This document shows positions 6,811 to 7,280 of a stretch of 7,280 bases of DNA, in pieces; position 1 is the first letter of the stretch, and the number at the start of each line of letters is the position of its first letter. This stretch comes from Rickettsiales bacterium (GTDB lineage: Bacteria > Pseudomonadota > Alphaproteobacteria > Rickettsiales > 21-14-0-20-44-7): assembly GCA_023301015.1 (NCBI GenBank), contig JALZVI010000282.1, positions 1 through 7,280 of the forward strand, read 5' to 3'. Under the pieces are notes generated by a model. It did no database searches and had not been told where the DNA came from. It worked only from the letters and a program-made list of their open reading frames with translations. A program made the position numbers and the translations under genes.

Positions 6811-6839
6811 TAAATAGCAGGAAGGGGCGGGGCTGTAAA
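6811..6839 (-). promoter_or_regulatory. Possible sigma-70-type promoter of prs
   Basis: Read on the minus strand, TTTACA (6839-6834, five of six -35 consensus bases) is followed after exactly 17 bases by TATTTA (6816-6811, a weak -10). Only seven bases (TCCGCAC) separate the -10 from the prs ATG, so transcription would start at or next to the start codon. This agrees with the missing Shine-Dalgarno but rests on pattern alone. Confidence 0.35.
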
Positions 6840-6872
6840 GCTGAAAATGAATGTTGATTTTTGTTAGGGTTT

Positions 6873-6880
6873 AGGGTAGG
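6873..6880 (+). promoter_or_regulatory. Ribosome binding site of the small divergent gene
   Basis: AGGGTAGG lies 8 bases before ATG 6889 and favours that start over the GTG at 6883, which would sit only 2 bases away. The site is the end of a short repeat, TTAGGG (6864-6869) then TTTAGGG (6870-6876). Confidence 0.5.
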
Positions 6881-6888
6881 TAGTGTTA

Positions 6889-7065
6889 ATGAAAAGAAAT
6901 TATAGAGTGGGTGAGCGGGGTTTTTATATAGAGCCGATAAGCTTGGAAGAGCTGCAAAAGCTTGCGCAAAGCGATGCTGGGCATTTTGAGCTGCTTGATG
7001 CTATGCGCAGATATTCGGATATGCTGGTCATTGAGTTGACGGAGAGTGAAGTGCAGTCTTCTTAG
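6889..7065 (+). CDS. Short hypothetical protein, likely the 5' part of a broken sigma-like gene
   Basis: This frame gives 58 codons from ATG 6889 (two more if GTG 6883 is used), ending in TAG at 7063-7065. The product is charged and looks largely helical (SLEELQKLAQSD, HFELLDAMRRYSDMLVIEL), with no membrane segment. I recognise no family in this part. It has a proper ribosome binding site and is divergent from prs across an 85-base gap that must hold both promoters. After the TAG the same frame remains open for 51 codons of protein-like sequence, and a sigma region 4.2-like segment follows in another frame. It is therefore probably the head of a longer gene that has been interrupted, not a complete small protein. 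Confidence 0.45.
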   Translation: MKRNYRVGERGFYIEPISLEELQKLAQSDAGHFELLDAMRRYSDMLVIELTESEVQSS

Positions 7066-7280
7066 TATACGCGCTATTACGGCTTGGATGAAAGCAAGGC
7101 ATCCACACTTGCTTATGAATCTGCAAAGGTTGCTTTGCTCAAGACATATGTAGAGCGCATGTTTGCGAAATTATTTCGGCCTTACTCTCAAAGAAGTGGG
7201 TGGTTTTATTGGAGTTACTAGAGAAAAAGTTAGGCAGAATGAAACCAATGGTTTTCTTAATAGCAGAGGGGGCAGTGTAC
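7066..7280 (+). pseudogene. Decayed sigma-70 region 4-like coding remnant, running off the window
   Basis: Two frames carry the coding signal. From 7066 to 7221 the frame of the upstream short gene continues (YTRYYGLDESKAS, KVALLKTYVERMF) to TAG 7219-7221. From about 7166 to the window end, one frame over, I read FGLTLKEVGGFIGVTREKVRQNE. This resembles sigma-70 region 4.2, whose usual form is like LTLEEVGxxxGVTRERVRQIE, the helix-turn-helix that binds the -35 element. That frame has a TAG at 7151-7153, so a shift would have to fall between about 7154 and 7175, just where region 4.1 should join 4.2. After VRQNE the usual AKALRKLR is replaced by TNGFLNSRGG, which suggests decay or divergence. 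It could be a pseudogene or contain sequencing errors; the 3' end is not in view. Confidence 0.5.

Noticed and set aside
6854..6882. TTGATT ... TAGGTA as a promoter for the small divergent gene
   Set aside because: Spacing is 17 bases, but the -10 matches only two consensus positions and overlaps the ribosome binding site.

Overview
The window carries the distal part of a P-type (VirB/VirD4-like) type IV secretion operon from what looks like an alphaproteobacterium. It is followed by a convergent block around a ribose-phosphate pyrophosphokinase gene. The order virB9-virB10-virB11-virD4, with the coupling-protein gene directly joined to virB11, is the arrangement known from Rickettsiales (the virB8-B9-B10-B11-D4 cluster). 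The Prs sequence is also of alphaproteobacterial style. Base composition looks moderate by eye (not counted), higher than in most Rickettsia, so I do not name a genus. No relaxase, transfer origin, tRNA, integrase, insertion sequence or CRISPR array is visible, so nothing here marks the T4SS as conjugative or recently transferred.

Bases 1-5469, plus strand: four tightly packed genes. virB9 is already open at base 1 and its true start lies upstream. virB10 follows after 9 bases, virB11 after 10 and virD4 after 2, so they are almost surely one transcript. Together they encode much of the machine: outer-membrane-side core (VirB9), envelope-spanning scaffold (VirB10), hexameric traffic ATPase (VirB11) and substrate-recruiting coupling ATPase (VirD4). 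VirB9, VirB10 and VirD4 all carry long Pro/Ala-rich segments beyond their conserved domains. VirD4 has a C-terminal extension of about 170 residues made of a Lys/Glu block, PAA repeats and an acidic-aromatic tail. The virB10-virB11 junction holds a small tandem duplication of the virB11 start.

Bases 5470-6803, minus strand: prs (310 codons, all catalytic motifs present), preceded by a possible promoter that would place its transcript start at or next to the ATG. After prs comes a small unrecognised gene. Its intact part is 75 codons or fewer, but the same frame continues upstream across a single TAG to an ATG 43 bases past prs, suggesting a gene broken by an amber codon.

Bases 6804-7280, plus strand: a short divergent reading frame with a good ribosome binding site stops at TAG. 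The same frame then stays open for 51 more codons. In the next frame, running off the window end, lies a segment that strongly resembles sigma-70 region 4.2 (a VTREKVRQ-type helix-turn-helix). I read this as a decaying sigma-factor-like gene.

The T4SS part is a known system. The least explained parts are the VirD4 tail, the virB10-virB11 junction, and the two amber-interrupted frames flanking prs.
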